A DNA stretch of 64,000 nt from Tepidicaulis marinus (GCF_000739695.1 NZ_BBIO01000010.1:1-64000), one strand, 5' to 3'. Positions 34,109 to 43,997 are shown, counted from the stretch's first letter. The notes: a model not told the origin generated them from the letters alone. Program-made: numbers and translations.

Positions 34109-35479
34109 GTGGCGGCAGGACAAATGGCCGATCTTCAAGGCAGCCAGAGCATATATGAGGGTGCGCGCCGGCGCGGCACGCGGCGGGACGAATTCGTCCG
34201 GCGCCTGAAAGAACAGCGCTACCGGCTGGCGGGCGCCGCTCTGCTGTTTGCCGCACTGGCGGGCGCAGGCGCCATGAGCCCGCCCATCGCCTTTTTCGCC
34301 TTTCTCGGCCTTTCAGCGCTTTTGATGGGCGAGGAAGCGCAGGAGGTGAAAACCGCGGCAAGCCCCGCAGAGCTCGGCCAGCGCCATGCCCTGCCGCCCA
34401 ATGGCCGCCTCGGCGCGCTGGTGGTGGAGCATCTGCCCGATCCCGTCGTTCTTCTGGATAAATCGAGCCGCATTCTTTATGCCAACCGCGCCGCTCACGA
34501 TCTGATGGGGCATGTTCCCGCAGGCCGGCCCGTCGCCTCCGCCTTGCGCGCGCCCGCGCTGCTCTCCGCCATTCAGAAGGTGCAGGAGGAAGGCGGCACG
34601 CTTTCCATCGATTATGAAATGCCGGTGCCGGTCGAGCGGCATTTCCGGGCCATGATTTCCGAGCTTGGTCCGGAGACGGGCGGCGAGCTTTCCAAGGAAC
34701 TGAACGGGCTGCCCGAAGCCTCGCTTCTTATCATGCTGCATGATCTGACCGACATGCGCCGGGTGGAGCAGATGCGGGTGGATTTCGTGGCGAATGCCAG
34801 CCATGAGCTGAAAACGCCGCTCGCCTCCCTTTCCGGCTTCATCGAAACCATTCAGGGCCATGCCAAGGACGACCCGGAGGCGCAGGCGCGCTTTCTCGGC
34901 ATCATGTCCGAGCAGGCCGCGCGGATGCAGCGGCTGATCGAGGATCTTCTCTCCTTAAGCCGGATCGAGATGCGCGAACATGTGCCCCCTTCCGGCGAGG
35001 TGGATTTGGCCGCGCTCACGGGCGATGTGACGGACGGGCTGGGGCCGCTCGCTGCTTCCCATGGCGTCGAGATCAATGTCGATGTGAAAGAAGGTGTCGA
35101 GCCGGTGCGCGGGGAGTGGGACGAGCTTCACCAGGTGGTGCAGAACCTCACCGAAAACGCGCTGAAATACGGCCGCTCGGGCAAGCGCATCGACATTACC
35201 ATTGCTCCTGCGCTCAATCAGGCCGGGCGCAAGATGACCGAGCTTGCGATTCGCGATTACGGGCCCGGCATCCCGCGCGAGCATATCCCCCGCCTCACCG
35301 AGCGCTTCTACCGCGTCGATGTCGCCAAAAGCCGGGAGCGGGGCGGTACGGGGCTCGGCCTTGCCATCGTCAAACATATCGTCAACCGCCATTCCGGCAC
35401 GCTGACCATCGACAGCCACGTGGGCGAGGGCAGCACATTCACGGTCCGCCTCCCTGTGCGCGCGCAAACCCGCGCCTGA
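34109..35479 (+). CDS. phoR: Phosphate regulon sensor kinase PhoR
   Basis: 456 residues. Two membrane helices near 41-75, a PAS-like domain (about 105-210), then the DHp box DFVANASHELKTPLASLSGF and HATPase motifs NLTENALKYG, DYGPGIP and GTGLGLAIVKH. With PhoB it senses external phosphate through Pst and PhoU. A GTG start at 34109 is given; ATG 34124 with CAGGA upstream is also possible. It precedes pstS by 358 bases, a gap with its own Pho box, whereas phoB is at the far end of the cluster. Confidence 0.92.
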   Translation: MAAGQMADLQGSQSIYEGARRRGTRRDEFVRRLKEQRYRLAGAALLFAALAGAGAMSPPIAFFAFLGLSALLMGEEAQEVKTAASPAELGQRHALPPNGRLGALVVEHLPDPVVLLDKSSRILYANRAAHDLMGHVPAGRPVASALRAPALLSAIQKVQEEGGTLSIDYEMPVPVERHFRAMISELGPETGGELSKELNGLPEASLLIMLHDLTDMRRVEQMRVDFVANASHELKTPLASLSGFIETIQGHAKDDPEAQARFLGIMSEQAARMQRLIEDLLSLSRIEMREHVPPSGEVDLAALTGDVTDGLGPLAASHGVEINVDVKEGVEPVRGEWDELHQVVQNLTENALKYGRSGKRIDITIAPALNQAGRKMTELAIRDYGPGIPREHIPRLTERFYRVDVAKSRERGGTGLGLAIVKHIVNRHSGTLTIDSHVGEGSTFTVRLPVRAQTRA

Positions 35480-35837
35480 GCCTCCATTTCAGCCCTGCCT
35501 CCATCTCATATCTGCGCGCGCCCGGCTGAGTCTTGCCACCGGCCCCTGCCCCTGCCCCTGTCTCTGCACCCGTCCCGTTTGTGACCGTGTTGGCGAGACC
35601 GCCGATGGGCGCTGACGGCCATTAACGGAAAAACAATAACTGTTTCAATGGTTTGACGGTGTCACACAAGTGTCACATAAATGTCGTAAACCCTTTGTGA
35701 GCCGCTCCTACGGTCATCGCGCTCAAGGGCACGATGAGACCGGTTAGCTGGCAGCCTCATCCCCGGTTGCAAGTTTGGGGGGCAAAGCAGCGGTCTGATC
35801 GACAGGGATATCCGATCCAATTGACTGGAGAGAAATC
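35480..35837 (+). other. phoR-pstS intergenic region (358 bases)
   Basis: Contains a CCCCTG triplicate at 35543-35560, the Pho box at 35660-35688 and the pstS promoter and leader. I see no ORF with good support and no strong terminator after phoR. Confidence 0.7.
35660..35688 (+). promoter_or_regulatory. Pho box (PhoB-binding repeats)
   Basis: TGTCACA at 35660-35666, TGTCACA at 35671-35677 and TGTCGTA at 35682-35688 repeat with an 11-base period, the arrangement bound by PhoB dimers. It precedes pstS by 150 bases, so the start site must be downstream of it. Confidence 0.88.
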
Positions 35838-36881
35838 GTGAAACTCAACAAACTGGCGATGGCGGCGACTTTTGCTGTCACGACCGCTGCTACGGCGGGT
35901 GTTGCGCAGGCGCGCGACCAAATTCAAATCGTAGGTTCTTCGACCGTGTTTCCTTACACGCAGGCGGTCGCGGAAGAATTTGCCAACAAGACCGGCAAAC
36001 CGGCTCCCGTGGTGGAATCCACCGGCACGGGCGGCGGCATGAAAATTTTCTGCCAGGGCCTGGGCGAAGCCAACCCGGACATCACGGGCGCCTCGCGGGC
36101 GATGAAGCAGTCCGAGTATGAGCTGTGCCAGCAGAACGGCGTCACCGACATCACCGAAGTGCTGATCGGCTATGACGGCCTGTCCATCGCCGTTTCCAAA
36201 AAAGGCGAGCAGCTCGACGTTTCCAAGAAAGACCTGTTCCTGGCGCTGGCCGCCGAAGTGCCGGTTGACGGCAAGCTCGCCGCCAACCCGAACCAGACCT
36301 GGAAAGACGTAAATTCGTCGCTTCCGGACACCAAGATCCAGGTTTTCGGCCCGCCCCCCACCTCCGGCACGCGCGACGCTTTCGTCGAGCTGGTGATGCG
36401 GGAAGGCTGCAAAGAGATGGATTTCTACAAAGGCCAGGACAAGAAATACATCAAGGCGAACTGCTCGCGCATGCGTCAGGACGGTCTCTTCATCGAAGCC
36501 GGTGAAAACGACAACCTGATCGTGCAGCGCCTGGAAGCCGACCCGACGGCTTACGGCATCTTCGGTTACTCCTTCCTCTATGAGAACCAGGACAAGCTCC
36601 AGGGCATCAATGTGGGCGGTGTTGCGCCGTCTTTCGATACGATCGCCGATGGCTCCTACTCCGTTTCCCGCCCGCTCTTCTTCTACGTGAAGAACGCGCA
36701 TCGCGGCGTGATCCCGGGCCTCGACGAGTTCCTGGCTGAATATGTCAGCGAAGAAGCCATGGGCCCCGGCGGCTACCTCAATGAGCGCGGTCTCGTTGCC
36801 CTGGCCGACGACAAGCGGGCCGAAGTGCAGGACGCCGTGAAAAACGGTAAGCACATGACCCGCTACGAAACGACGAACTAA
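35838..36881 (+). CDS. pstS: Phosphate ABC transporter substrate-binding protein PstS
   Basis: 347 residues with a cleavable signal peptide (MAATFAVTTAATAGVAQA) and the phosphate-binding motifs IVGSSTVFPYTQAV and TGGGMKIFCQG. GPPPTSGTRDAF forms the second ligand loop. It captures phosphate in the periplasm for PstCAB. ATGAAACTC follows a GGAGAGAAA ribosome site. A Pho box stands upstream, and a hairpin follows the stop codon. Confidence 0.96.
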   Translation: MKLNKLAMAATFAVTTAATAGVAQARDQIQIVGSSTVFPYTQAVAEEFANKTGKPAPVVESTGTGGGMKIFCQGLGEANPDITGASRAMKQSEYELCQQNGVTDITEVLIGYDGLSIAVSKKGEQLDVSKKDLFLALAAEVPVDGKLAANPNQTWKDVNSSLPDTKIQVFGPPPTSGTRDAFVELVMREGCKEMDFYKGQDKKYIKANCSRMRQDGLFIEAGENDNLIVQRLEADPTAYGIFGYSFLYENQDKLQGINVGGVAPSFDTIADGSYSVSRPLFFYVKNAHRGVIPGLDEFLAEYVSEEAMGPGGYLNERGLVALADDKRAEVQDAVKNGKHMTRYETTN

Positions 36882-36891
36882 ACCGCTATGG

Positions 36892-36926
36892 AGAAGGGTG
36901 GGCGGCATACCGCTCACCCTCCTTCT
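36892..36926 (+). terminator. Hairpin after pstS
   Basis: AGAAGGGTGGGCGG pairs with CCGCTCACCCTCCTTCT with one mismatch and a small bulge. It may end part of the transcripts and so raise PstS over the membrane subunits; the T-tract is short. Confidence 0.55.
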
Positions 36927-36991
36927 TTGCCCAAAGACCGCAAAGACGCTGGCCGGGCAAACCCCGCAAGACCCACGGAGCAGGCGTATCC

Positions 36992-38371
36992 ATGCTGACC
37001 ACTCTTTTTATCTGCCTTGTTGCCGTTGCCGCCGCCGGATATTTCTTCGGTCAGCGCAAGGCGCGGGGCCTGGCGGCCAGCCAGAATACGCGGCTCCATT
37101 CGCTTCCCGGTTATCACGGCGCCTATGTCGCCTTCTGGGTGGGGCTGCCGAGCCTCGTTCTCGTCCTCTTCTGGTTGCTTTTTCAGGATGCGGTGGTCGA
37201 AGGGCTGGTGATTTCCGCCATTCCCGCGGAAATCACGCAAGGGATGAGCGGCAACCGCATCGATCTTCTGATCTCCGAAATCAAGAGCGTTGCCGCCGGC
37301 CGCATCTTCGTCGAGCCGCAGCCATATGTGCTGGAAGCCGCCGCTCATTATAATATTCTCAACAACACCGCCGAAAAGGCGATGCTGGTTGTCGTGCTGG
37401 CGCTGGCCATTCTTGGGCTTGGTTATGCGCGCCGCAACCTTTCCGTCGATTTCCGCGCCCGCCAGAAAGTGGGCCTGACGATGGACGGTTTGATGATCCT
37501 CTGCTCGGTCATCGCCATCGTCACGACGCTCGGCATCATCGCCTCGTTGCTATTCGAAGCGATCCGTTTCTTCGAAAAAGTGCCGGTGGGCGAGTTCTTT
37601 TTCGGCCTTTCCTGGGAACCGCAAATCGCCATCCGCGCCGATCAGGTGGCGGGCACAGGGGCCTTCGGCGCGGTGCCGGTTTTCACGGGTACGCTTCTCA
37701 TCGCGGCGATCGCCATGGCCGTTGCCATCCCCATCGGGCTCTTCTCGGCGATTTACCTGACGGAATATGCCGGCGACCGTTTCCGCTCCGTCATCAAGCC
37801 GGTGCTGGAAATGCTGGCCGGCGTGCCGACCGTGGTTTACGGCTTCTTCGCAGTGCTGACCGTCGCTCCGGCCTTGCGCCAGGCGGGCGCCGCGGTCGGG
37901 CTCGACGTCGCGCCCAACAGCGCCCTTGCCGCGGGCGCGGTGATGGGCATCATGATCATTCCTTTCATCTCCTCGCTTTCGGACGATGCGATCACCGCGG
38001 TGCCACGCGCCATGCGCGATGGCTCTTACGCCATGGGCGCAACGAAAGCCGAAACCATCATGCGTGTGCTTTTGCCCGCCGCGCTGCCCGGCATTGTGGG
38101 CGGCATTCTGCTTGCCGTCTCCCGCGCCATTGGCGAAACGATGATCGTGGTGATGGCCGCCGGGCTCATCGCCAAGCTGACCGCCAATCCGCTCGATGCC
38201 GTGACCACCGTGACGGTGCAGATCGTCACGCTGCTGATCGGCGATACCGAATTCGACAATCCCAAGACGCTCGCCGCCTTTGCGCTGGGCCTGGTGCTCT
38301 TCATCGCCACGCTCTTGCTCAATATCGTGGCGCTGCGCGTCGTTCAAAAATACAGGGAACGTTATGAGTGA
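36992..38371 (+). CDS. pstC: Phosphate ABC transporter permease PstC
   Basis: 459 residues, longer than E. coli PstC (319): the first about 160 residues add extra helices of the long alphaproteobacterial form. The permease core carries GRAIGETMIVVMAAG-like sequence (SRAIGETMIVVMAAG) and EMLAGVPTVVYGFFAV. It overlaps pstA by 8 bases (ATG 38364 before TGA 38369-38371). Confidence 0.94.
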   Translation: MLTTLFICLVAVAAAGYFFGQRKARGLAASQNTRLHSLPGYHGAYVAFWVGLPSLVLVLFWLLFQDAVVEGLVISAIPAEITQGMSGNRIDLLISEIKSVAAGRIFVEPQPYVLEAAAHYNILNNTAEKAMLVVVLALAILGLGYARRNLSVDFRARQKVGLTMDGLMILCSVIAIVTTLGIIASLLFEAIRFFEKVPVGEFFFGLSWEPQIAIRADQVAGTGAFGAVPVFTGTLLIAAIAMAVAIPIGLFSAIYLTEYAGDRFRSVIKPVLEMLAGVPTVVYGFFAVLTVAPALRQAGAAVGLDVAPNSALAAGAVMGIMIIPFISSLSDDAITAVPRAMRDGSYAMGATKAETIMRVLLPAALPGIVGGILLAVSRAIGETMIVVMAAGLIAKLTANPLDAVTTVTVQIVTLLIGDTEFDNPKTLAAFALGLVLFIATLLLNIVALRVVQKYRERYE

Positions 38372-39659
38372 GGCCGTAATGACAACGGGCGCAGCCCCGG
38401 CCAGTTTTGTTTCCGATGCCGCTCTGAAGCGCTTGCAAAAGCGCAAAGCGGCGGACCGGCGGCTTAAATATTACGGCCTCGGTGCCATTGGCATCGCGCT
38501 TTTGCTGCTGGCAACGCTGGTGACTTCGCTCATCATCACGGGTCACACGGCGTTTCTCCAGACCCATGTTACCTATCCGGTCTATCTCGATCCGGCGAAG
38601 ATCGATGCGCAGGACCCGGACAAGGGAAATTACCGCTCGATCGTGCGCGACAGCTTTGCCGCGCTTTTCCCGGACGTGACGGGGGTGCGCGAGAAACGCG
38701 CCCTGAGCGATATTCTCACTTCCGCCGCGCCTTACATTCTGCGCGACAAAGTGGTGGCCGATCCGGAGTTGATCGGTGAGACCATCGACTTCACGGTACC
38801 GGTCTCCGATCCCTTCGATCAGTTCATGAAGGGCAATATCAAGCGCGAGACGGCGGAAGACGATCGCCGCGTCACCAATCAGGAAATTGCCTGGGTGGAC
38901 CGGCTGATGGCCGATGGGCGCCTTTCCAAGCCCTTCAATACCGGGCTTTTGACGAATGCCGACAGCCGTTTCCCGGAAATGGCGGGCCTTGCCGGCGCGA
39001 TCACGGGCTCGTTCTTCGCGCTGCTCGTCTGCTTCCTGATTTCCTTCCCGACCGGTATTGCCGCGGCGGTCTATCTGGAAGAGTTTGCGCCGAAGAACAA
39101 GTTCACCGATCTCATCGAGGTGAACATCAACAACCTTGCCGCCGTGCCGTCGGTGGTCTTCGGTCTTCTCGGTCTTGCGGTTTTCCTCGGCACGTTCGGC
39201 TTGCCGCGCTCCGCCCCGCTTGTCGGCGGTATGACGCTGGCGCTGATGACGCTGCCCACCATCATCATCACGACGCGCGCCTCGCTGAAAGCGGTGCCGC
39301 CCTCCATCCGCGAAGCCGCGCTCGGCATCGGCGCCTCCAAACACCAGGTGATGATGCATCATGTGGTGCCGCTTGCCATGCCGGGCATTTTGACCGGCAC
39401 GATCATCGGCCTTGCTCAGGCGCTCGGGGAAACCGCGCCGCTGCTGCTGATCGGCATGAATGCCTTTATCACCTCGCCGCCCGGCGGCATCCTCGATCCT
39501 TCGACCGCGCTGCCCACGCAGATTTTCATCTGGGCGGACAGTCCGGAGCGCGGGTTCGTTTCGCGCACCTCGGCGGCCATTCTCGTGCTGCTCGGGTTCC
39601 TGATCGCGATGAACGCCATTGCCATTTATCTGCGCCGCAAGTTCGAGCGCCGCTGGTAG
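38364..39659 (+). CDS. pstA: Phosphate ABC transporter permease PstA
   Basis: 431 residues with an N-terminal helix, a large loop, and the permease core ending with [43 protein letters not shown] 38364 was chosen over a longer frame because AGGGAA precedes it and it couples to pstC. pstB begins 16 bases after the stop. Confidence 0.94.
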   Translation: MSEAVMTTGAAPASFVSDAALKRLQKRKAADRRLKYYGLGAIGIALLLLATLVTSLIITGHTAFLQTHVTYPVYLDPAKIDAQDPDKGNYRSIVRDSFAALFPDVTGVREKRALSDILTSAAPYILRDKVVADPELIGETIDFTVPVSDPFDQFMKGNIKRETAEDDRRVTNQEIAWVDRLMADGRLSKPFNTGLLTNADSRFPEMAGLAGAITGSFFALLVCFLISFPTGIAAAVYLEEFAPKNKFTDLIEVNINNLAAVPSVVFGLLGLAVFLGTFGLPRSAPLVGGMTLALMTLPTIIITTRASLKAVPPSIREAALGIGASKHQVMMHHVVPLAMPGILTGTIIGLAQALGETAPLLLIGMNAFITSPPGGILDPSTALPTQIFIWADSPERGFVSRTSAAILVLLGFLIAMNAIAIYLRRKFERRW

Positions 39660-39675
39660 GAACGGAGAAACCGGA

Positions 39676-40524
39676 ATGAAAACTGCTCAGGCTGAAAGCC
39701 AGACCGCAACCAACGGGGCAACCATGACGCCAGTCGAAAAAGCATCGCCGCAAGCGGCTGAAACGCATCCCGTCAAAATGACGGCCCGCAAGGTCAACGT
39801 TTTCTACGGGGCCAAGCAGGCGCTTTTCGACGTCGATCTGGAGATCCGGGACAATGCCGTCACCGCGCTGATCGGTCCTTCCGGCTGCGGCAAGTCCACC
39901 TTCCTGCGCTGCCTCAACCGCATGAACGATGTGATCGACAATTGCCGGGTGAGCGGGGAAATCAGGCTTGGCGACACGAATATTTACGGCGCCCATATCG
40001 ACCCCGTGCTGCTGCGCGCGCGCGTCGGCATGGTGTTCCAGAAACCCAATCCCTTCCCGAAATCCATTTACGAGAACATCGCCTATGGCCCGCGCATTCA
40101 CGGCATGGCGGAGCGGCGCGCGCAAATGGATGAAATCGTCGAGACGAGCCTGCGCAAGGCCGCGCTCTGGGACGAGGTGAAGGACCGTTTGCAGGAGCCG
40201 GGCACCGGCCTTTCCGGCGGCCAGCAGCAGCGTCTTTGCATTGCCCGCGCGATTGCGGTGAACCCGGAAGTCATTTTGATGGACGAGCCTTGCTCGGCGC
40301 TCGACCCGATCGCGACGGCGCGCGTGGAAGAGCTGATCGACGAACTTAGAGAAAACTATACCATCGTCATCGTCACGCACTCCATGCAGCAGGCGGCCCG
40401 CGTTTCCCAGCGCACGGCGTTTTTCCATCTCGGCAATCTGGTGGAAGAAGACGAGACGGATCAGATCTTCACCAATCCGCGCGACAAGCGCACCCAGGAT
40501 TACATCACCGGCCGGTTCGGCTAA
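39676..40524 (+). CDS. pstB: Phosphate ABC transporter ATP-binding protein PstB
   Basis: 282 residues: Walker [27 protein letters not shown] (PstB-specific), signature [14 protein letters not shown], Walker [24 protein letters not shown]. The first about 35 residues are a polar extension before the ATPase fold. It energises PstCA and also signals to PhoR through PhoU. Start ATG 39676. Confidence 0.96.
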   Translation: MKTAQAESQTATNGATMTPVEKASPQAAETHPVKMTARKVNVFYGAKQALFDVDLEIRDNAVTALIGPSGCGKSTFLRCLNRMNDVIDNCRVSGEIRLGDTNIYGAHIDPVLLRARVGMVFQKPNPFPKSIYENIAYGPRIHGMAERRAQMDEIVETSLRKAALWDEVKDRLQEPGTGLSGGQQQRLCIARAIAVNPEVILMDEPCSALDPIATARVEELIDELRENYTIVIVTHSMQQAARVSQRTAFFHLGNLVEEDETDQIFTNPRDKRTQDYITGRFG

Positions 40525-40562
40525 GGCAAAACGTCCAAGGCGACCGGCGCAAGGAGGCAGGT

Positions 40563-41294
40563 GTGAGAGAGCAGGAACATATCGTCAAATCCTTCGAGGA
40601 AGAACTCGAGGCGATTTCAACGCAGATCGCGCAAATGGGCGGTATGGCCGAGGCGCAGCTTGCCGCAGCCATCGACTGCGTGACGCGCCGCGATATCGCG
40701 CTGGCCGAACGCACGGTGCTGGAAGACCGGCGCATCGACGAGATGGAGCACGACATCGAAGAGCAGACGGTGCGCCTTATCGCGCTGCGCCAGCCCATGG
40801 CACTCGATCTGCGCGAGGCGATTTCAGCCATCAAGATTTCCGCCGATCTGGAACGGATCGGGGACCTTGCCAAAAACATCGCCAAGCGCTCGATCATCGT
40901 GATCGGCGATTATGAAACCCCGGCCCGCCTCATGCAGGGGCTGGCGCGCATGGGCAAGCTCGCCCAAGGCCAGCTCAAAGCCGTGCTCGATGCCTATGCC
41001 GGGCGCAACGCGGAAGAGGCGCTGCATGTCTGGCGTTCGGATGCGGAAATCGACGAGATGTACAATTCCATCTTCCGCGAATTGCTTACCTATATGATGG
41101 AAGACCCGCGCACCATCGGCGCCTGCACCCATCTTCTCTTCATTGCAAAGAATATCGAACGGATCGGCGATCATGCGACCAATGTCGCCGAGACGGTGTC
41201 TTACCTCGTGACCGGGGAAATGCTGGTGGATGAGCGGCCGAAAAGCGACCAGACCACCACAACCGCTATTTCCGCTTTGAGGGACACGCAGTAA
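40563..41294 (+). CDS. phoU: Phosphate signalling complex protein PhoU
   Basis: 243 residues with the two PhoU helical repeats: DRRIDEMEHDIEEQTVRLIALRQPMALDLREAISAIKISADLERIGDLAKNIAKR and the second copy near MYNSIFRELLTYMMEDPRTIGACTHLLFIAKNIERIGDHATNVAE. It negatively regulates PhoR and Pst uptake. The start is GTG with a perfect AAGGAGG 6 bases upstream. phoB follows. Confidence 0.95.
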   Translation: MREQEHIVKSFEEELEAISTQIAQMGGMAEAQLAAAIDCVTRRDIALAERTVLEDRRIDEMEHDIEEQTVRLIALRQPMALDLREAISAIKISADLERIGDLAKNIAKRSIIVIGDYETPARLMQGLARMGKLAQGQLKAVLDAYAGRNAEEALHVWRSDAEIDEMYNSIFRELLTYMMEDPRTIGACTHLLFIAKNIERIGDHATNVAETVSYLVTGEMLVDERPKSDQTTTTAISALRDTQ

Positions 41295-41401
41295 CCTCGG
41301 GAAGGACGCATGTCATGCAACTTGAAACGAACTGGACGCACACCGCCCCCCGCACGGTCGATATCCATGCAGCCAGTGATTCACGGCCGAAACGCACGCC
41401 C

Positions 41402-42109
41402 ATGAAACCAACAGTTCTGATTGTCGAAGACGAAGAAGCGCTCTCCACTCTCCTGCGCTACAACCTTGAAAAAGAAGGTTATGACGTGGCCGTGGCCATG
41501 GACGGCGAGGAAGCGGAAATTCAGGTGCGCGAGCATCTGCCCGATCTCGTGCTCTTGGACTGGATGCTGCCGGGCGTTTCCGGCATCGAGCTGTGCCGGC
41601 GCTTGCGTGGGCGGCCCGAAAGCCGGAACCTGCCCATCGTCATGATCACTGCGCGCGGGGAGGAGGCGGACCGGATCCGCGGTCTCGACACCGGCGCCGA
41701 CGATTACATTACCAAGCCGTTTTCCACGAGCGAGCTTCTGGCGCGCATCCGCGCCGTCATGCGCCGCATCCGCCCGGCGCTGGCCGAGGATATCGTCACT
41801 TTCGGGGATATCGTGATCGACCGCGCCGCGCACCGCGTGCGCCGCGCCGACCGCGAGGTGCATCTGGGGCCGACGGAATACCGTCTCCTCGAACATCTCA
41901 TGCAGCATCCCGGCCGCGTCTTCTCCCGCGCTCAGCTTCTCGACACGGTCTGGGGCTCGGATGTTTATGTGGAAGCGCGCACGGTGGATGTGCATATCGG
42001 CCGGCTGCGCAAGGCGCTGAACGCCAAGGGCGAGCACGACCCGATCCGCACCGTGCGGGCCGCGGGCTATGCGCTCGACGAGCAGGTGCCCGGCGCGTCG
42101 AGCGAGTGA
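41402..42109 (+). CDS. phoB: Phosphate regulon response regulator PhoB
   Basis: 235 residues, the usual PhoB length: receiver domain with VEDEEALSTLL, DLVLLDWMLPGVSG and TKPFSTSELLARI, then the winged helix GPTEYRLLEHLMQHPGRVFSRAQLLDTVWGSDVYVEARTVDVHIGRLRKAL. ATG 41402 was chosen by family length; ATG 41315 has the better ribosome site and would add 29 residues. It acts with PhoR on the Pho box before pstS. Confidence 0.94.
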   Translation: MKPTVLIVEDEEALSTLLRYNLEKEGYDVAVAMDGEEAEIQVREHLPDLVLLDWMLPGVSGIELCRRLRGRPESRNLPIVMITARGEEADRIRGLDTGADDYITKPFSTSELLARIRAVMRRIRPALAEDIVTFGDIVIDRAAHRVRRADREVHLGPTEYRLLEHLMQHPGRVFSRAQLLDTVWGSDVYVEARTVDVHIGRLRKALNAKGEHDPIRTVRAAGYALDEQVPGASSE

Positions 42110-42147
42110 TCGGCCCCGGAATTTCAGAAAAACGGTAGCGCAAAATA

Positions 42148-42196
42148 AAAGCCGGCCCACCTCCCCCTCGAGGTATCGGGCCGGCTTTCTTCCCCT
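42148..42196 (+). terminator. Intrinsic terminator after phoB
   Basis: An 11-bp GC-rich stem, AAAGCCGGCCC (42148-42158) with GGGCCGGCTTT (42178-42188), has a 19-base loop and a short T-rich tail. Confidence 0.7.
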
Positions 42197-42264
42197 GCGC
42201 GCCTCTTGCCTTTGCAGAATACGCCTGAACAAAGACAGGCAAGCGCACCGCCAAGAAACGGGGC

Positions 42265-42774
42265 TTAGACGGCGAAGTCACGCCGCCGGTCGTTGCGTTT
42301 GCGGGCCTGCACGGGCTGGTAGGCAAGCCGGGCGTGCTCGGCGCAATAAGGCATGCCGGGCGCCGAGCGGTCGCCGCAGAAATGGAAGCTTTCCTCGCCC
42401 GGATCGCCGATCGGCCATTTGCAAGTGTGCTCGGTCAAGGAGAGAACGGTCGCCCCGTCGCCGATGGCCACATCCGTCAGGCGGCGCTGCGGGGCGGGGG
42501 CGGGCAGCGGCTTTTCCTTGGCAAGCGCTGCGCTTTCGCGGGCTTCGCTCGCCTGGGCGGGCTGCGGACGGGCGGCGGGCGCTGCGGCAGCAGCCGGCTG
42601 CTGGCGGGCCCGGCTCGGCCGGTTCGAGGTGGCGCGGCCGGAAAGACCCAGCCGGTGGACCTTGCCGATCACCGCATTACGCGTGACGCCGCCCAGCTGC
42701 TTGGCAATCTGGCTGGCGCTCAGGCCTTCGGCCCACAATTTCTTGAGAGTTTCGACCCTGTCTTCCGTCCACAT
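42265..42774 (-). CDS. gcrA: Cell-cycle regulator GcrA
   Basis: 169 residues. The N-terminal DNA-binding helix pair WTEDRVETLKKLWAEGLSASQIAKQLGG-VTRNAVIGKVHRLGLSGR is diagnostic. A Pro/Ala-rich linker and a Cys/His C-terminal domain (CKWPIGDPGEESFHFCGDRSAPGMPYCAEHARL) follow. GcrA co-activates sigma70 promoters at CcrM-methylated GANTC sites. ATG 42774 with AAAGG is preferred over a 61-residue extension. A consensus DnaA box lies about 175 bases upstream. Confidence 0.96.
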   Translation of the reverse strand: MWTEDRVETLKKLWAEGLSASQIAKQLGGVTRNAVIGKVHRLGLSGRATSNRPSRARQQPAAAAAPAARPQPAQASEARESAALAKEKPLPAPAPQRRLTDVAIGDGATVLSLTEHTCKWPIGDPGEESFHFCGDRSAPGMPYCAEHARLAYQPVQARKRNDRRRDFAV

Positions 42775-43093
42775 GCCTTTTATCCCTCGTCTGCGGGCGC
42801 GCGCCTGCGTGCCCCAGGTTTCCCCGAGATTTCCGGCGCCGTGCCCGGTACGCGCTGGCGGCGCCGCCACTACATATCGTGTTGCGATTGGGTTAACACT
42901 ACAAGATAGGGGCAGGTTTCCGCAAGGCGCGTGGGCCTGCAAAGGCGCCTTATCCACAAAAAATCGCGCTTAGCGAACGCAAAACCACAAAATATGGGCT
43001 CAAGACCCCGAATTATCCCCAGTTTGACGCGCGTGTGCATTGCCAAATCGCCTGCGAGTGACTATTTGGGGTCGCAATGGGAAGGCAGGGCAG
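42775..43093 (-). other. gcrA/ABC-permease intergenic region (319 bases)
   Basis: Divergent promoter region. It holds a consensus DnaA box (42950-42958), a weaker near-match TTATCCCCA at about 43012-43020, and no GANTC site that I can see. The -35/-10 elements of either gene are not certain. Confidence 0.6.
42950..42958. promoter_or_regulatory. DnaA box upstream of gcrA
   Basis: TTATCCACA, the full consensus DnaA-binding nonamer. In Caulobacter DnaA activates gcrA. Here the box is 176 bases from the gcrA start and divergent from an ABC permease gene. Confidence 0.65.
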
Positions 43094-43903
43094 ATGAGTT
43101 TTCAGGATTATCCCCCGCAGGGAACGCGCCGCTTCGGGGCCGTCAACTGGCTCGGCATGTGGACGCTTTACGTGAAAGAAGTGCGCCGCTTCATCAAGGT
43201 CATCACGCAGACCGTGGCCGCGCCCGTCATCACGACCCTGCTGTTCCTGGCGATTTTCTCGCTGGCGCTTGGCCGGCTGCGCCCGGACGTGCAGGGCGTG
43301 CCCTTTGCCGAGTTCATTGCGCCCGGTCTCATCATGATGACCATGCTGCAAAACGCCTTTGCCAATACCTCTTCCTCGCTGCTGATCTCCAAGGTGCAGG
43401 GCAATATCGTCGATATTCTCATGCCGCCCTTGTCGGCGGGCGAGCTGAATGTCGGCATCGCCATGGCCGGGGTGACGCGCGGGGTGATGGTCGGTATCGT
43501 GACCGCGCTCGGCATGATCGCCTTTGTCGATATCGCCATCGTGCATCTTTGGGCCGTGATTTATTACGCCATTGCCGCCTCGCTCATGCTCTCGCTGCTC
43601 GGCATGCTGGGCGGCATTTGGTCGGAAAAATTCGATCATTTGCAGGCAGTCACGAATTTCATCATCACACCGCTTGCCTTTCTCTCGGGCACGTTCTATT
43701 CGATCCGCCAATTGCCCGATTTCGCTCAGGAAGCGGTGATGTATAACCCCTTCTTCTATCTGATCGACGGCTTCCGCTACGGCATGACCGGCCATGCGGA
43801 CGGCTCGGTGGCGGTGGGCGTTGTCTTCACACTGGGGCTGAATGTGGTTCTCTGGCTCATCACGGACTATGTGCTGCGACGAGGATACCGTCTCAAAGCC
43901 TGA
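43094..43903 (+). CDS. ABC-2 type transporter permease
   Basis: 269 residues with six membrane helices and ABC-2 permease motifs: LNVGIAMAGVTRGVMVGIVTALG, PLAFLSGTFYSIRQLPDF and YNPFFYLIDGFRYG. ABC-2 exporters move polysaccharides, lipids or drugs. No ATPase gene is on either side, so it must pair with a subunit coded elsewhere. The start ATG 43094 has GGCAGGG upstream. It lies between gcrA and argD. Confidence 0.9.
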   Translation: MSFQDYPPQGTRRFGAVNWLGMWTLYVKEVRRFIKVITQTVAAPVITTLLFLAIFSLALGRLRPDVQGVPFAEFIAPGLIMMTMLQNAFANTSSSLLISKVQGNIVDILMPPLSAGELNVGIAMAGVTRGVMVGIVTALGMIAFVDIAIVHLWAVIYYAIAASLMLSLLGMLGGIWSEKFDHLQAVTNFIITPLAFLSGTFYSIRQLPDFAQEAVMYNPFFYLIDGFRYGMTGHADGSVAVGVVFTLGLNVVLWLITDYVLRRGYRLKA

Positions 43904-43997
43904 GCACAGCTCGGGCGTTTGAGGCGGGGACCTCTCAAGGCACGAGTAAGTGATTGAGATGAAAGAGAAAATACCTGCCCGCCCGATCCAAGAACGA

